64,000 nt of DNA, taken from NCBI GenBank assembly GCA_025738555.1, contig JAOVFP010000006.1, positions 434,001-498,000 on the forward strand, written 5' to 3'. Below, in pieces: positions 36,323 through 49,017 of this stretch. Every line of letters begins with the position of its first letter. Within the stretch, counting starts at the first letter, position 1. This stretch comes from Cyathus striatus (Eukaryota > Basidiomycota > Agaricomycetes > Agaricales > Nidulariaceae). The notes beneath the pieces are model-generated. The model was given only the letters and a program-made list of their open reading frames with translations. It made no database searches and had not been told where the DNA came from. The position numbers were made by a program, and so were the translations under genes.

Positions 36323-37193
36323 TTAAGACTTTGTGGTAAGACGGAAGCGAGACATAAATGGTCCTTTCGAAGAATAGCTTGGGCGCGCATCCTGCAGAAG
36401 TCTACCTCTTCCAAAACAAACTGTACAGCCGGATATAAGGAGAAGAATAATAGAGACGAATGTCAGCCAGAATCCTGCAGAAATATTTTGAGTTAATTTG
36501 AGTCTGGAGAATACAATAAAATGAACTCTAACCTGGTCCCGATCGGACTGTCCCGTCTGCTCCAAGGTCTTCTGCGACGTGCTTTAGTTTGACAAGTAAT
36601 GCAATATCACAAGCGAATGCGATAAGCGTAGTAACAGCCGCCAAGAAAGATGTAAGGGATGCAGCAAGTGAAATCGTGACGTTTGGAAATATAGACAATA
36701 CAAATGCAATAAAGGCTATTCCGGCAGCTTTCGGACAACGTTAGACCGGGTAATAAATAGCAAGAGCTATTTCTAAGTACTGACCAACTGGATGAATTGC
36801 AAGACCTCGAGTCCAAGCGGGGCCAAGGGTGACTATCTTGGTGAAGTCGAGATTTGCGAGTTGTACTTGATATCCGTGTCCAGTCTGCGAACAAACATGA
36901 AGGTCACTGAACAGTATACATTCCGCCCAAATTCCTAACTATATCAGACTGAAATCAGCTTAGATGATATAGAAAATGAGGAAGTGATATACCCGCAACT
37001 CAGCAATCTTGAATGTCTTATCCTTCACCTCTGGCAGTCCACCAGTGACTTGGACGCGGACGAAATCAACCCCGGACAGACGAGGAAGCGAGATCGACGT
37101 GAAGAATAACAAGACAAATGCCGCAAACAAAATGATAGCTCCGGGAAGACAGAACTTGTTTACGCGTGGCATTTTGTGGTGAAGGACTGGCAC
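36323..37193 (-). CDS. SUR7/PalI-family four-span plasma-membrane protein
   Basis: Four exons (37193-36993, 36884-36785, 36727-36533, 36474-36323) splice to 215 residues. The layout is that of the SUR7/PalI (claudin-like) family. A first membrane span at about residues 17-33 (GAIILFAAFVLLFFTSISLP) is followed by an extracellular loop containing SGVDFVRVQV. Two adjacent spans follow (GIAFIAFVLSIF, and LAASLTSFLAAVTTLIAFACDIALLV), then a fourth span (FWLTFVSIILLLISGCTVCF) and a short basic cytosolic tail. Relatives act at eisosomes or in ambient-pH sensing. Which of these applies cannot be told from sequence. A second in-frame Met at codon 8 is an alternative start. Confidence 0.85.
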
Positions 37194-37779
37194 TTGGCGT
37201 TAATAGTAAAGGAATATAGTTATGCCAAGACGCGATATTTATACGCTCTCGAAACCCTTGTTGACTCAATGAGTGAGTCGCAACCACTTATACGGTGTTC
37301 AAACTTCACAACCATACTGTAAAGCATCTATGAGAAAAAGTATATGCGAATTTTAGTGCACGAACGTCACGGAGGAATACATGTACAGCAAAGTTGTGAT
37401 GTTCCAGCGGGGTCTTTCACTGTTACCATCAGTAAGAAGCCCCGTTGGAAAGATTCTCACCCGTATTCAATGTACCTCATAGTTAGACGCCATGCGATTA
37501 TGTCTTCTTTCGAAGTTCTGAATTGAATTGCAAGTGAGCTGTAGAAAGCTGTAATTAGTTCTTAAATTAGGACGGAATTCTTGACATTCGACTGGTCACA
37601 GGTCGTATTTTTCGAGGCAACATAGTCCTAACCATGGACTTCAGCTGATACAAATCTGCAGCTATTGCTCACTCGCCGTTGCGGTCCAGGCCATATGTAC
37701 TACTACTACATCAATGTAGAAGTAACTGCCTTGGAGACCAGCAACATTTGGAAAACAATGCACAAATAGTACAAATTTA
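37194..37779. other. Intergenic between SUR7/PalI gene and oxidase A
   Basis: The SUR7/PalI promoter lies here, since that gene is on the minus strand. A TATAAATA-like word (complement of TATTTATA) lies near 37237, 40-50 bases upstream of its start. No gene is seen. Confidence 0.5.
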
Positions 37780-39432
37780 TTAAGCGCCCTGTCCATTTGA
37801 AGCTACAAAATCATCCAAAGAACATATTTCATCAAAGTTAATCTCAATGTGGGTACCAGAGCTACGCAACATGTCTCGATGTAGGTAAATTCGATTGACT
37901 GAGAACTTGTTGACTAGTTCTTTAGCTAGCTTTCCTTCAAGCAAGTCAGCCACTACCTGGCCGATGACCGGGAGGAACTAATGGCACAAAATTATGAGAT
38001 TCTCATTATTTGTAAATGTATTACAACGAACCTTATATGCATGTCCAGTACCTGCAGTAGCTATAACCAAGGATGGATCGTTAGGATGATGACCGATTAT
38101 CCAGTCTCCATCGGGTGAATCATTATACCTGAGCGCGATTGATGACTCTAGAAATCGTAACTTAAAAGAGGGATAAAAATACCAGCAGAGTCTTGTTCCA
38201 ACAAAAGGTTTCGAAGCAAGATGAGGATACATTTTTTGAAGGTGCTGACGCAGAGACAAAAGGTCGCTTTTTGGGATGAACAGTCCCTTTTCTGGATCCG
38301 TCGCAATTGTCCGAGGTTTAGAAATACCTTCAACAGTATGAGTGTATCCCAAGGAGTGGATTGCCATTTTTACGATATTATTTTCGTTTGGCTAGTATCG
38401 TGGCACATCAAAGGAAGCTCTCCAAGTAGCTACGTTAAATCACTCTTACTGGAAAGATATAAAATCCAGTACCGTAGTCCACAAAGACAGGCAAGTTGTT
38501 GTAATGTTTCGCTTCTTCTTTGGTCAGTTGTATCATAGCAACGCATTGACTGTGTACACGGCAAGTCATTCTCATGTTGCTTAAAACAAATATCATGCTT
38601 ACCCTGTTGCAATACACTGGCCCCCAAGGTCGAGCTCGGGAAATGCGGAGGAGGTCCACGCCCCCGTAGCTATAATAAATTTAGAAGCATCGAAAATACT
38701 CCCATCCGTACATTTAACTGCTACCGTATGGCCATTCTTTTTGATAAGTTCGATGATCATTTTACCGGGAATGACCTTTCCATTGAGCTCCGTGACTTTT
38801 CTTATCATTAAGCTCACACCTTTCCCCGCGTTCGCCCAACCTCCATCTCGGCCTAGAAATGCTCTCTTATTTTCAAAAACACTGGTATCTTTTATAACGT
38901 CGGAAGGAAATATCGAGTGTATATCTTCTGCATTATTAAGGACCTGGACACGAGCCCCTTCTGCGATACCGTTTGCGATCGAGCTGTCTGCATATGCTCC
39001 GGTATCGGAGTCTATATGTCCCAGAATGACAACACCAGATCTAGATTATTGTGAGACACGTATACGGTACATAATGAATCATAATAGGCACAGAAAGCAA
39101 ACATACTCGTGATATGTATCTTCCCATTCCTCCTTGTTCTTCCAAGCCGCAATAGCATCGCGAGCGAGGCGCGTGTAGAAAATATCATCATATGAAGATC
39201 TCACCACTATCAGTATAAAGATATGTCAATAAAATCTACCTACTTCAACGAGAAAGAAAAGCAAACCTCTGTTTATATCGTTGCTTGCAGCATCTTGAGC
39301 AGGAAGAATAGGCGATCTATCGAGAACGGTTACATCAGTATAGCCCCGTTTCAAAAGGTGATATGCTGTCGAAAGTCCAAAGCAGCCTGCGCCGATTATT
39401 ACGATCTTATCAGAGGATAGTATGGTGTTCAT
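37780..39432 (-). CDS. FAD-dependent amine/amino-acid oxidase A (sarcosine/fructosyl amino acid oxidase type)
   Basis: The start MNTILSSDKIVIIGAGCFGLS is followed by the Rossmann GxGxxG FAD motif. Seven exons with the same junctions as the neighbouring copy at 42930 give an open frame to TAA 37780-37782. Family landmarks are DAASNDINR, RDGGWANAGKGV, the ATGAW motif, and RLCWYNDSPDGDW. In the last motif the Cys corresponds to the covalent flavin-linking Cys of monomeric sarcosine and fructosyl amino acid oxidases. ATAGTGHAYKFLPVIG is also typical. Relatives oxidise secondary amines such as sarcosine, pipecolate, saccharopine or Amadori compounds, releasing hydrogen peroxide. The substrate is undetermined. 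Confidence 0.88.
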
Positions 39433-39685
39433 AGCAGTGCACGAAACGGGGATAAAGCGGCGCGCTGGGGGTTGTCTCCTGAGAAACGTTGTTTAGAGGT
39501 GCCTGTGATGAGTCAATACAATACACAGACCCAAACAAGTTACCATGTGCTTATAACACAGTACTTATAACCGACCTGAGTCATGAGAGAAATTCATGAA
39601 ATAAGTATGCATATGGCAGCACAATCTAAATTTAAGACTCTGTAACATATCTAATTTTGGAAGACGTAAGCGTTCAGCCTCCCTA

Positions 39686-42600
39686 TGGTGCGCGTGGCTT
39701 AGTCACCACCTGTTTTGGACAGCGGCAAAAATGGCCTGTGAAAAAAAATGAATTTATTTTTCATCATTTTGGTCACCGTTGAGCATAGCATCAGCATTGA
39801 TTATTGCATAGTTACAGCCGTAGTACGAATTTATATGTGCACTTGAGTTTCAATAGGTTTCAACCACCTCCTAACACTGAGTACTGAGCCATTGTTGATT
39901 AACTTGCACTTCACTTGTACTATCACAACATAATGGGTTGACCAAAGAAAACTCGAAAAGCAAAACAACAGGCAGCTGCTCGAGCACGAGAAGGCCGAAT
40001 ACATCAAAACTGTGTGCACACAATTAAAGGGAATTCACGCCAACATGCCAGTTGCGATGCTGTCGAGTTTATGGAAGTGTTCGGCACCTCTGATGTCGAA
40101 GAACTCTTCGAGCCAGAAGAAAATGATCCAGAGCTGTCAGTGGATGATGGATTGGAAGAGACTGAGTGCACATCTTGGACTGGTGGTGTTAACCATGTGG
40201 TATCTGAGTCCAAGGAGGAAATTGAGGGGTGGGTTGATGTTGATGAAGGTGAAGTGGCAGGTGATGGAGCAGATCTGCAGGAGCTTTCAGCAGAGGAGGT
40301 TTTTGAGAGCCTGCAGAGAGAATGTCAATTCCATGCAGATATGGATATTTTAAGCAAACAAACACCTTATGAGAAGGTGCTTTCGAGCAAGCCTGCATCA
40401 TTTTGGAAGAAAGCTGAGGCAAACCATTCCCTTGGATACAACAAGCTGGCAATATGAACCAAGCATCACCATAATAAATGTCTTCATGACAAAGAGCTGA
40501 AGGATGCAGTTGTAAGAGAAAGGTGTGTTAATGTTGGTTTGAATGTATTGTAAAATTTATACTTACCATGCCAATCTGACAGTGATACTGCAAAGAATTT
40601 TTGTTCATTCTTCACAGTCAGTCAAGTTGATGACTCGTTCCATGGATATATATCCAATCTTAGTGATAACGAAGATGAAACCAACTCTGCAGTGTGGCAA
40701 TCAGACGATGAAGAAGAGCCTGAAAACACACTTACAAGCTCATCAAATGTAATTCCCCCACCACCATCCAAACGCCGTAAACTATCTGTCTCTGTTCGTG
40801 ATGCCAGAATGCAGAAGAGAGCTCATAAGATGGATATACTGCAAGAGGGACTCACTGGAATTGAGAAGCTTATTGCTTCGAAACGAGATCTGTTTGATGT
40901 AGGCCACAACGGTCTGCAAGCATATTGAGCACAGGCAATTCAAAGCTGTCTTCAAATGATCGTGAAAGGCAAAAGAAAATTTGTTGAGGCTTCAGAGGTG
41001 GCTGCAGAGAGTCATGGATTTGCAAAGGTTCATGGAGGCCGACTTTTGAGGTCATGGGTTAATGCGTGGATACATGCTCGTGAACTTCCTGTATCCAAAA
41101 GGGGTGCCCATTCAAAGGTCTTCTCACTTCTTGATGATCCAGAAGTTTGTACAGAATTGCGAGCATATCTGCATTCAAACAAATGGTCAATCAATCCAAA
41201 AAGCTCGCATTATTCACACAGAATAAACTTCTGCCAGATGAATCGAAGAAATATCTCACCGATGTCATTCAAAACGAGATGCCAAAGGGATTGGTACAGT
41301 ATCTCGAGCTTGAACTTATCCCTCGCATCCACATGAAAGTCGTAAAGGGGATATCATTGACGACAGCAAGGAGTTGGCTTGCAAAGGAAGGGTTCCATTA
41401 CACAGCACACAATAAAGCACTGTATTATGATGGCCATGAACAGCCAGATGTGATCAATGTCCGTCAGAAAAAATTCATTCCATATTATCGAAAAGTTGAA
41501 CCTCGCTTGATGAAGTTTGAAATTGGAAATGTTTTGAAAGAAATCCCGCCAATGCTCAAACCTGGTGAACGACCAGTTGTTCTCGTAGCCCAGGATGAAA
41601 TGACTGCACAGGCGAATGATGGGAATAAAATGACTTGGGTTTGGCAAGGCGAGCAACCATTAAAAAAGAAGGGTGTTGGAAGAGGGTTGCATCAATCGGA
41701 TGTGATTTGCTCAACAGTTGGGTGGCTTAAAGAAGCAAGTCAGACCATTGAATATGGTAAAAATTACGACAGATATTGGAATGGTGAGATGTTTATAACA
41801 CAGGTAATATCCATTTATTTATTCTTGAATGAAATCTAACCTTGATTGCAATAAACAGATAAAAGAAAAGATTATTCCCGCATTTGAGAGGGCACATCCT
41901 CCTGGTTATCAAATGCTTATGATGGTTGACAATTCTCAAGGCCACTCAGTGTATGCACAGGATGCTCTCCTTGTCAATCAGATGAATATGAATCCAGGAG
42001 GAAAGCAATCAAAAATGCGCAATGGGTGGTTTATCAAAGATGGAATTAAAGTTACTCAGCCTATGGTGTTTTCAGATGATCATCCTGAATTTCCGGGTGA
42101 GGCTAAAGGGATGAAACAGGTACTCATTGAGCGCAGGATATTCCAAAGGGGTCTTAGAATGCAATGCAAAAAACCAAGTGATGACTTGTCAGGAAAATGT
42201 AATTCCGAGGCAACATCTTGCTGTGCAAAACAGATACTTGAGTTGCAGCCAGACTTCCAAGAACAAAAATCACTTGTTATTGAAGTGATTGAAGCTGCCG
42301 GCCACCTTTGCATTGTTCTTCCAAAATTTCACTGTGAACTTAATTTTATCAAGTTCTTCTGGGGGGCTGTTAAGAGGTATCTTCGTGATCATTGTGATTA
42401 TACATTCACCACACTACAGGAGAATATGCCAAAGGCACTTGCTTCAGTGTCTATTGAAACCATACGAAAATGGGAACATCGTGTTCATTGATGGATATCG
42501 GCTTATGAAACTGGTCTCAATGCACAGGATGCTCAAAAAGAGGTTCACAACTTCAGTTCTCACAAATACACATCACATCGCAGGATTCCAGAAAGCCTTG

Positions 42601-42867
42601 CCAGGCAAATGGATGCTTGACATCATGACTAAGCTTACCATATATAGTAACTCCTTCCTAAAATGGTAATGCGGCAAATTTGATGGTTTTCCGAAAAATA
42701 TATCTCACCCAGTTTTGACAATATCAAAAAACGCTCTTGACATTTTATTCCTTTCATCAAAACAACCAATTCTACAAGAGGAATAAGAAAAAGGTAGGGT
42801 TTAGCGTGAGAAATTTCTACTGCTTGTTTCTTGTACAAATCTTGTGGTGACTAAGCCGTGTGCACCA
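39686..42867 (+). mobile_element. Tc1/mariner-type transposon, 3.2 kb, inactive
   Basis: Terminal inverted repeats of 24 bp begin TGGTGCGCGTGGCTTAG at the left and TGGTGCACACGGCTTAG at the right (reverse complement), with three mismatches. They are flanked by TA at 39684-39685 and 42868-42869. It contains one transposase gene on the plus strand. It is inserted between two tandem oxidase genes without damaging either: oxidase B ends 61 bp to the right, and oxidase A begins about 250 bp to the left. Confidence 0.9.
39933..42600 (+). pseudogene. Degenerate DDE transposase of the IS630/Tc1/mariner class
   Basis: The basidiomycete mariner-like family is recognisable. The basic N-terminus (KKTRKAKQQAAARAREGR) follows an ATG at 39933 and an early TGA at 39939. 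The catalytic core has VLVAQDEMTAQAND (first Asp), MLMMVDNSQGH (second Asp) and LPKFHCELN (Glu). The following NPIE motif reads NFIK, two changes consistent with C-to-T and G-to-A mutation. Introns are visible near 40523-40619 and 41802-41859. Breaks are TGA at 39939, about 40455, about 40925 and about 42489, and a frameshift at the A-run 41197-41202. The gene is dead. Confidence 0.88.
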
Positions 42868-42929
42868 TAGAAGATCGGCATTTTACAATATAAGGGGTGG
42901 AATAAGCCTCAGATGTTGAATATTGATTC

Positions 42930-44576
42930 TTAGGCGCCGTGACTGTTGGAATGTAAGAAATCATCCAAAGAGCATATTTCTTCGAGGTTAATCTCAGTGT
43001 GGGTCCCGAAACTACGTGACAAGTCTCGGTGTAGGGCCGCCCGGTTTACCGAGAATTTTTTGACTAGCTCTTCTGCAAGCTTTCCTTCGAATAGATCTGC
43101 AACTATGCGACCAATGACCGGAAGGAACTGAGGATGTACAACTGTGAAAAAGTTCAAATAGGGTGATGTAAAGACATAACAAACCTTATACGCATGTCCG
43201 CTACCTGCAGTAGCTATAATTATAGAAGGGTCAATGGGATGGCGTCCGATTATCCAATCGCCATCTGGCGAATCGTTGTACCTGTGCAAATATGCGATGA
43301 AATTCTGAGTCATAATAACCGTGGACCTAAATACCAGCAGAGCCTTGTGCCAACAAAAGCTTTCTTAGAAAATTCAGGATATATTTCTTCAAGGTGTTGA
43401 CGCATAGCCAAAAGGTTGCTCTTTGGAATGAAGAGCCCCCTTTCGGGGTCCGTCACGACGGTCCGAGGCTTAGAGGTACCATCAACAGTATGAGTATATC
43501 CTACGGAATGAACTGCCATCTTTATAATACTGTGTTCATTTGGCTATTATAATTATTTATATCGATAAGAATCGCCGGGATCACGTTGAAAACCTTACCG
43601 GAAAGATGTAGAACCCGGAACTAAAATCCAGAACGACAGGCATACCTTCATAAAGTTTAGCTTCTTCCTCAGTCAGTTGGATCATAGCAACGCATTGACT
43701 GTGTATCAGTGTAAATCAGTTATTTCAAAAAATAAATGCTTTCTGCTGACCCCGTTGCAATACACTGACCTCCCAGGTCGAGCCCAGGAAATGCTGAAGG
43801 AGTCCACGCCCCGGTGGCAATAATAACCGTGGAAGATTTGAATATGCTTCCATCTGAACATTCAATGGCCACTGTACGTCCGTCTTCTTTGATAAGTTTG
43901 GCCACCAGTTTACCAGGAAGAACCTTTCCATTGAGTTCCGTGACTTTTCTTATCAATATACTGACACCTTTGCCTGCGTTCGCCCAACCTCCATCTCGGT
44001 TGAGAAATCCGCTCTTATTTTGAAAGACAGGACGATTTTTGTTTAAACCAGGAGGGAATATCGAACGTATATCTTCTGCATTATCAAGGATTTGGACACG
44101 AGCGCCTGCTGCGATATCATTTGCCAAGGAGTCGTCCGAATATGGCCCGGTATCGGAGTCCGAAATCCCTAGAGCGATAACGCCGGATCTATTGCATTAT
44201 TTCCAGGAGGATTGAAATGAGTCACGATAGTAGCCCGGAAATGTCTGCATTACGCACTCGTGATAAGTATCTTCCCATTCCTCTTTGTTCTTCCAAGCCG
44301 CAATGGCGTCGCGAGCGAGATGCGTGTAGAAAACATCATTATATGATGATCTCACGACTAGAAAGATAGAATCTGTCAATGCAATGTTCCTAATTTATCG
44401 AGAAGAAATTGAAGCCGACTCCTATTGATATCATTACTTGCAGCATCTGGGGCAGGAAGAACAGGTGAGCTTTCAAGAACTGTTACATCAGTGTAGCCGC
44501 GCTTCAAAAGGTGATATGCTGTAGAAAGTCCGAAGCAGCCCGCCCCAATTATTACGATCGTTTCAGAAGATGACAT
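42930..44576 (-). CDS. FAD-dependent amine/amino-acid oxidase B (tandem paralogue)
   Basis: Seven exons (44576-44420, 44357-44258, 44188-43751, 43698-43599, 43543-43335, 43281-43185, 43127-42930) splice cleanly to 432 residues. The FAD-binding VIIGAGCFGLSTAYHLL lies at residues 8-24. Other landmarks are NDINRIVRSSYNDVFY, TGAW, the flavin-linking Cys at about residue 334 in LCWYNDSPDGDW, and GSGHAYKFLPVIG. Intron positions are the same as in copy A, and the proteins are similar along their whole length, so this is a tandem duplication. No peroxisomal SKL-type end is seen (it ends NSHGA). The substrate is unknown. Confidence 0.9.
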
Positions 44577-44859
44577 GGCGTTCAGAACGGTGAGAAGGAC
44601 AGGAATAAATCGCAGAAACCTGTTCAGGTTTAAGAAATCTGTTTACTACTGTTGAAACGGGCCTGTACTTCAATTGATATGATGGATAGCGGATTATCGG
44701 TCCGATGCCGCTGTCACGCTGATGGACTTGAAGTAGATCGCAACTTTGTATGTATGTCACAAGTGTTATTCCTTGATGTTTAGACGCAAGGCCGAATATG
44801 ATAATACAATCTAAATCTTAGGTCTTCAGATATTCATATACTTCTCCCTTTAATAAATA
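44577..44859. other. Short intergenic spacer
   Basis: Promoter side of oxidase B and 3' side of the importin gene, which are both on the minus strand. No further feature. Confidence 0.5.
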
Positions 44860-47800
44860 TCACATTGACACCGAAGCATACCCAAAAGAAGATCCTTCTA
44901 AGCCTCGCGCCACGAGAGTAAATTGGTTGGCTGCATCTCTGGTTCTCCGCAGATTCCGCGAGCTATTGAGAGTGTTATCTTCCGCCAATTCACTCATGAA
45001 GCAGTAATATATCAACATACCCAATAATGGACTTTACGAATCTCTCTTTTGCTTCAGGGCCAGCTTTGCTTGGTACAAAGTCATCCTACCAAATTGTGGT
45101 CAATAAAGAACATAAAGGAGCATAATTATCACATACCGAGAAAAGAATCTCCCTCGTCCAGTGCGCTGCCCCTCCATTATACTCAGTGCTAGCGCCACGA
45201 GTCATCAGGGTTCCCAAAAGCTCAATGAGATTTGGCACCACACTTCGTGGCGCAACAGCGGCGAACCCTTGTAGGATAGCCCGCATCAATGTTTTGCCAT
45301 GAACGGAGAGCAGCATCCTCTTTAATGGTGCCAACTCCTCTTTGACAGAAGACCTGTTGATAAGAGTTCCTAAGAATGTACACGCCGAAACGAGGGAGTA
45401 TCGCTCCTGGAGAGTTAGAGCCGTGATAGCACATTGGACGAGTGCATCTAGGGCGCCAGGGGGTAGGTTTCCGAAGGCATGCGTAAAGTCTTGAGCCACC
45501 TAGTTTGGTACAAGTGAGAAAAGTTTGACGAAAGTTTAAGCTATCAGAGCTACATACCCTCTCCATGCAACCAAAGAACTCTTGCACGATATCAGGATTC
45601 TACATGACAAGGTTCAATGAAGCGAATCAAAGCAATCGGGCACTGGTACGCACTGCTTCCATAGCACCCGGAACCCCAAGAGCACTCAACGCACATTGCA
45701 ACAGCACAGGTAATGTGTTCGCTACAACAGCCTCTGCCTCAGCTGATGGCCCAGCTTTCAATGTAAGCGAAAACGGCGGTGGGTTAAGTTGAGCAATCAG
45801 GATGGTAGCCAACGACAACCATACCGCCGTCAACTGTCGCTGGGCAGCAAGACAAACAAGTTCCAGTAACGGTCCCGCTGGTAACGAGATGAGGGTGATA
45901 TCACTGGGCAGAGATGTGATAGATTTGAACAAGTCACTAAGCGCCTGGAGGTATCGATTACTATCAGCAGGTGCACAAAGTAGAAATGATACAAACATAC
46001 ATGACACACGTCTGCATCTCTAGACCACAGGTCCACCACCGTCCTAATGGCACCAAAGATATCCTCACGAAGCTTCACCATTCTCAGGTCGTCCCGAGGC
46101 GCTTGTACCTTCTGAACCTCAGCTTGCACCTTGGGATCGGTCTCGTCGTACATCCCTGGTTCGTCAGTAGTGCGCGTTAGACCCTTCGCCACGCCTGAAA
46201 GGATTTCAAGTTGCAGAACTGCCATTTGTCGAGCTTCGGCAGGGAGCTAAAGGGACGCATTAGAATCCATTACCGAAAGTATATAGAAATTATGCGTACG
46301 GAAGTGGAAGACTGTAGCGCCGTTCCTATCTTCTGCACTATGGGGTTGACAATACCCTATCATATGTCAGCGCAACGTAGCATAGCAACCTGAAGACAAC
46401 TTACCTCTACAGGGGGAATGGCCTGATCTGGTGGTAATGCTTGAATTACGCTCGCTATCGACTGTAACACCTTGCTCTTCTCCGAATCCTGAATAACCAA
46501 CATTAGCCAGCGGACAACGAACAATCAACAACGCAAGTACTCACAGGAATGCTCTCCAGCCCAGCATGCAACTCCCCAAACGCGGCGATATGCGGTGCGA
46601 GAGCCTTTCGATTGGCATCGCACAGGTTTCTTAATGCCACAGCAGCCTGAAGACAAAGGCTTGGATTCGTAAGCGCGGAGACGACGTATGCCAGAACGTT
46701 CAGCAGAAGATTGGGTTCGGAGGAGTTCGGAGGAAGTATAGGGAGGGTGGAGAACCATGTTGCGTAGGTTCCTGTCGGTGACGTTAGTACGGATATTGTG
46801 AAATCTATGGAAAGGGGATCGTAGGCATACCGATAGTGCTCAGCGTTGTTCTCCTTATCCGGCCATGGCCTGTGTTCGGAAGCCGGCCTAGGATGTTGGG
46901 ACTAAATACTCGGGCTAGTAGAGGTGTATTATCGAGGTCGAGGGATTCTTGTATGCACATTATGCAGTGTAAGGATGCTTCGATCTCCTATAATATGCAT
47001 TCAACAACAGTTCGAAGGAGCATAAAAGAAACGTACCTGCCACCCCTCATGTTCCTGTCTACGCGCAAGGTGCTCTTCCAGATCCCGGATGTAGAAGACG
47101 AGCATAGCATCCCGAAGCACATAGTAACTTTATACAAGAGTTAAGAGCTCGGATTGGCAGTTAAAAGGGAGGAATAACGTACGCATTGATAAGTGTATCG
47201 CCCACGTCGCGCCTATACGTTTGGAACTTCTCAACTTGATCTACAACGAAACCATCGTCATTCAGCCTTTCACAAACGCAAACCACAAGCCTAACCAACC
47301 TTTCACCCAATTCGTCCCAGGAGGCGGGAATGTAATCTTCCTCCTGAGCACCTTCACCAGCTCGCTATACACCGCCTTAGCGATCAACATCTGCTCATCA
47401 TGCTCCGCACTCTTCTCCAAAATAGGTTCCCCATCGTCGTCCTCCCCCTCCTGGATGAAATAATCCGTGCTCCACAAAGCCTCCTGGAAGAGGTACCAAA
47501 ATCCCAGCGTCATCTCGCTCTCCTCCTCATCAACACCATAATACCCCGGGAGCCCAGTAAAAGCAAGCATCTGGCGAAGGAACGACTGTACGAGTTGCGC
47601 TCGGGTTTTGGTGGGGGTTGCAAGAAGATGCGAGTTGATATATTTCGCCAACCACGCGGTGGAGTGGTCCCCCAATGCAACGATGAGCTTGCATAGGCTG
47701 TGTTCGACCTCCCCGATACCTTCTCCGTCGAGGTTGAGCATGTTAGCTATGATTTGCGAGCCGTAGGTGTCTAGCCAGTCTAGTAGTGGTTCCGTGAGAG

Positions 47801-49017
47801 TCTTGCTCCCTGAGCCGTCCGCGAGGGTGGATTTGGACATGATTTCTTGAAGCGAGTCGGAGGCGGAGATGAATGCGGTGCTAAATGTAGGAGATGCGGG
47901 AGTGTAGGCTGGGGTGGGCGTGAGGAGAGAGATAAGGGGCTGGATGAGTGAAGTTACGTCGCTGATTTCGAACAGGTGAGTACGACAATGGAGTGCGAGC
48001 GAGGAACATACTTGGCGCGAAGGAGGGGTATCCAAGCTTGCAAGCATTTGAGCGAGGAAGCGATTTCCTTAGGTGGAAGGGACTCTGGGCGAGCGGTGAG
48101 TGTTGCATTGATTGCTTGCAAAACGAGAGGTATTGAGTCGAGGAGAGTTTGATGCATCTGGGACCTGAACATCACCATCGTCATCAAAAGTCAGCGCAGG
48201 AGTATAAAAACGTACTTCTGTGCCCCAACAAGATCCGCAGCCCAAACCTCCTCAGCGACAATCTCCAAAAAGTCGTGAATGTTCTCCGGCGGTGACCCTG
48301 CCCGCGAAAACGCAGAGACACAGGACAGTATCCAATCAGGCCAACGCGTTGGATGGACGGGGACGAGCTTGAGTGCGAGTGAGCTGAGCTGACGGAGGTA
48401 GCGAAAGGGGGCAACTATGAGTTTTTTCGCGTTCGGATATTGTTAAAAGTGCTCTGGAAGGCGTACAGCGACGAATTGTTTGCGGAGGATGAATTTACTC
48501 CGGCCTATGGCGGTTGAGTGTGCGGTGAGGCTGATGAGGAGATCGCGGAGGGATTCAGCTTGATCTTGAGGGAAGGCATCCCTAGAAACAATGGCGTATG
48601 TCAGAACGGGGTAAGAGTAGCACTGGGCTAGGGTGTAATCCATCGTGATCCCAGCAGTTTCGGCCCATAACACCCAAAGGTAACGAAGAACAGCTACTCA
48701 CCAGTCCCTCGCAATCTTAACTTGAGTAGTATGTGCCCCAAAGAACTGCACGCTCTGATCTTCGTGGCTCAACAAAGGTATAACGAGACCCCAAGCTTCA
48801 GGTTTCTTTTGGATTTCGAAAAGTTCAGACTGCAAACTGCGCAGCGTATCGGGAGAAGTTGAGCCAGCTGGAGGTCCATAAGCTTGTTGTATCAGCTAAA
48901 TCCCAACTTTCATCAATGTCCTGTATCGTGTATAGCAGTAATGAAGAAGAAAAGTACCTGAGAGGCCCTTTCAACATCGAACTGGGAAAGAGTTGGAAGA
49001 AAGCTGGAATCCGTCAT
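44860..49017 (-). CDS. Importin-beta family nuclear transport receptor, importin-13/Kap122-like
   Basis: The start is ATG 49017 (MTDSSFLPTLSQFDVERASQ). Many short exons follow, and the last, after the intron acceptor near 44958, ends at TGA 44860-44862 with GLEGSSFGYASVSM. The N-terminus fits the importin-beta N-terminal fold that binds Ran: KPEAWGLVIPLLSHEDQSVQFFGAH, then RDAFPQDQAESLRDLL. The body is made of HEAT-like helical pairs, for example WPDWILSCVSAF, LKCLQAWIPLLRA, LALRNLCDANRKAL-type segments and LLELVCLAAQRQL. This order and the C-terminal SRNLRRTRDAANQF match importin-13/Kap122 relatives, which carry cargo through nuclear pores. The product is about a thousand residues. Exon joins in the middle were checked only locally. 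Confidence 0.85.
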
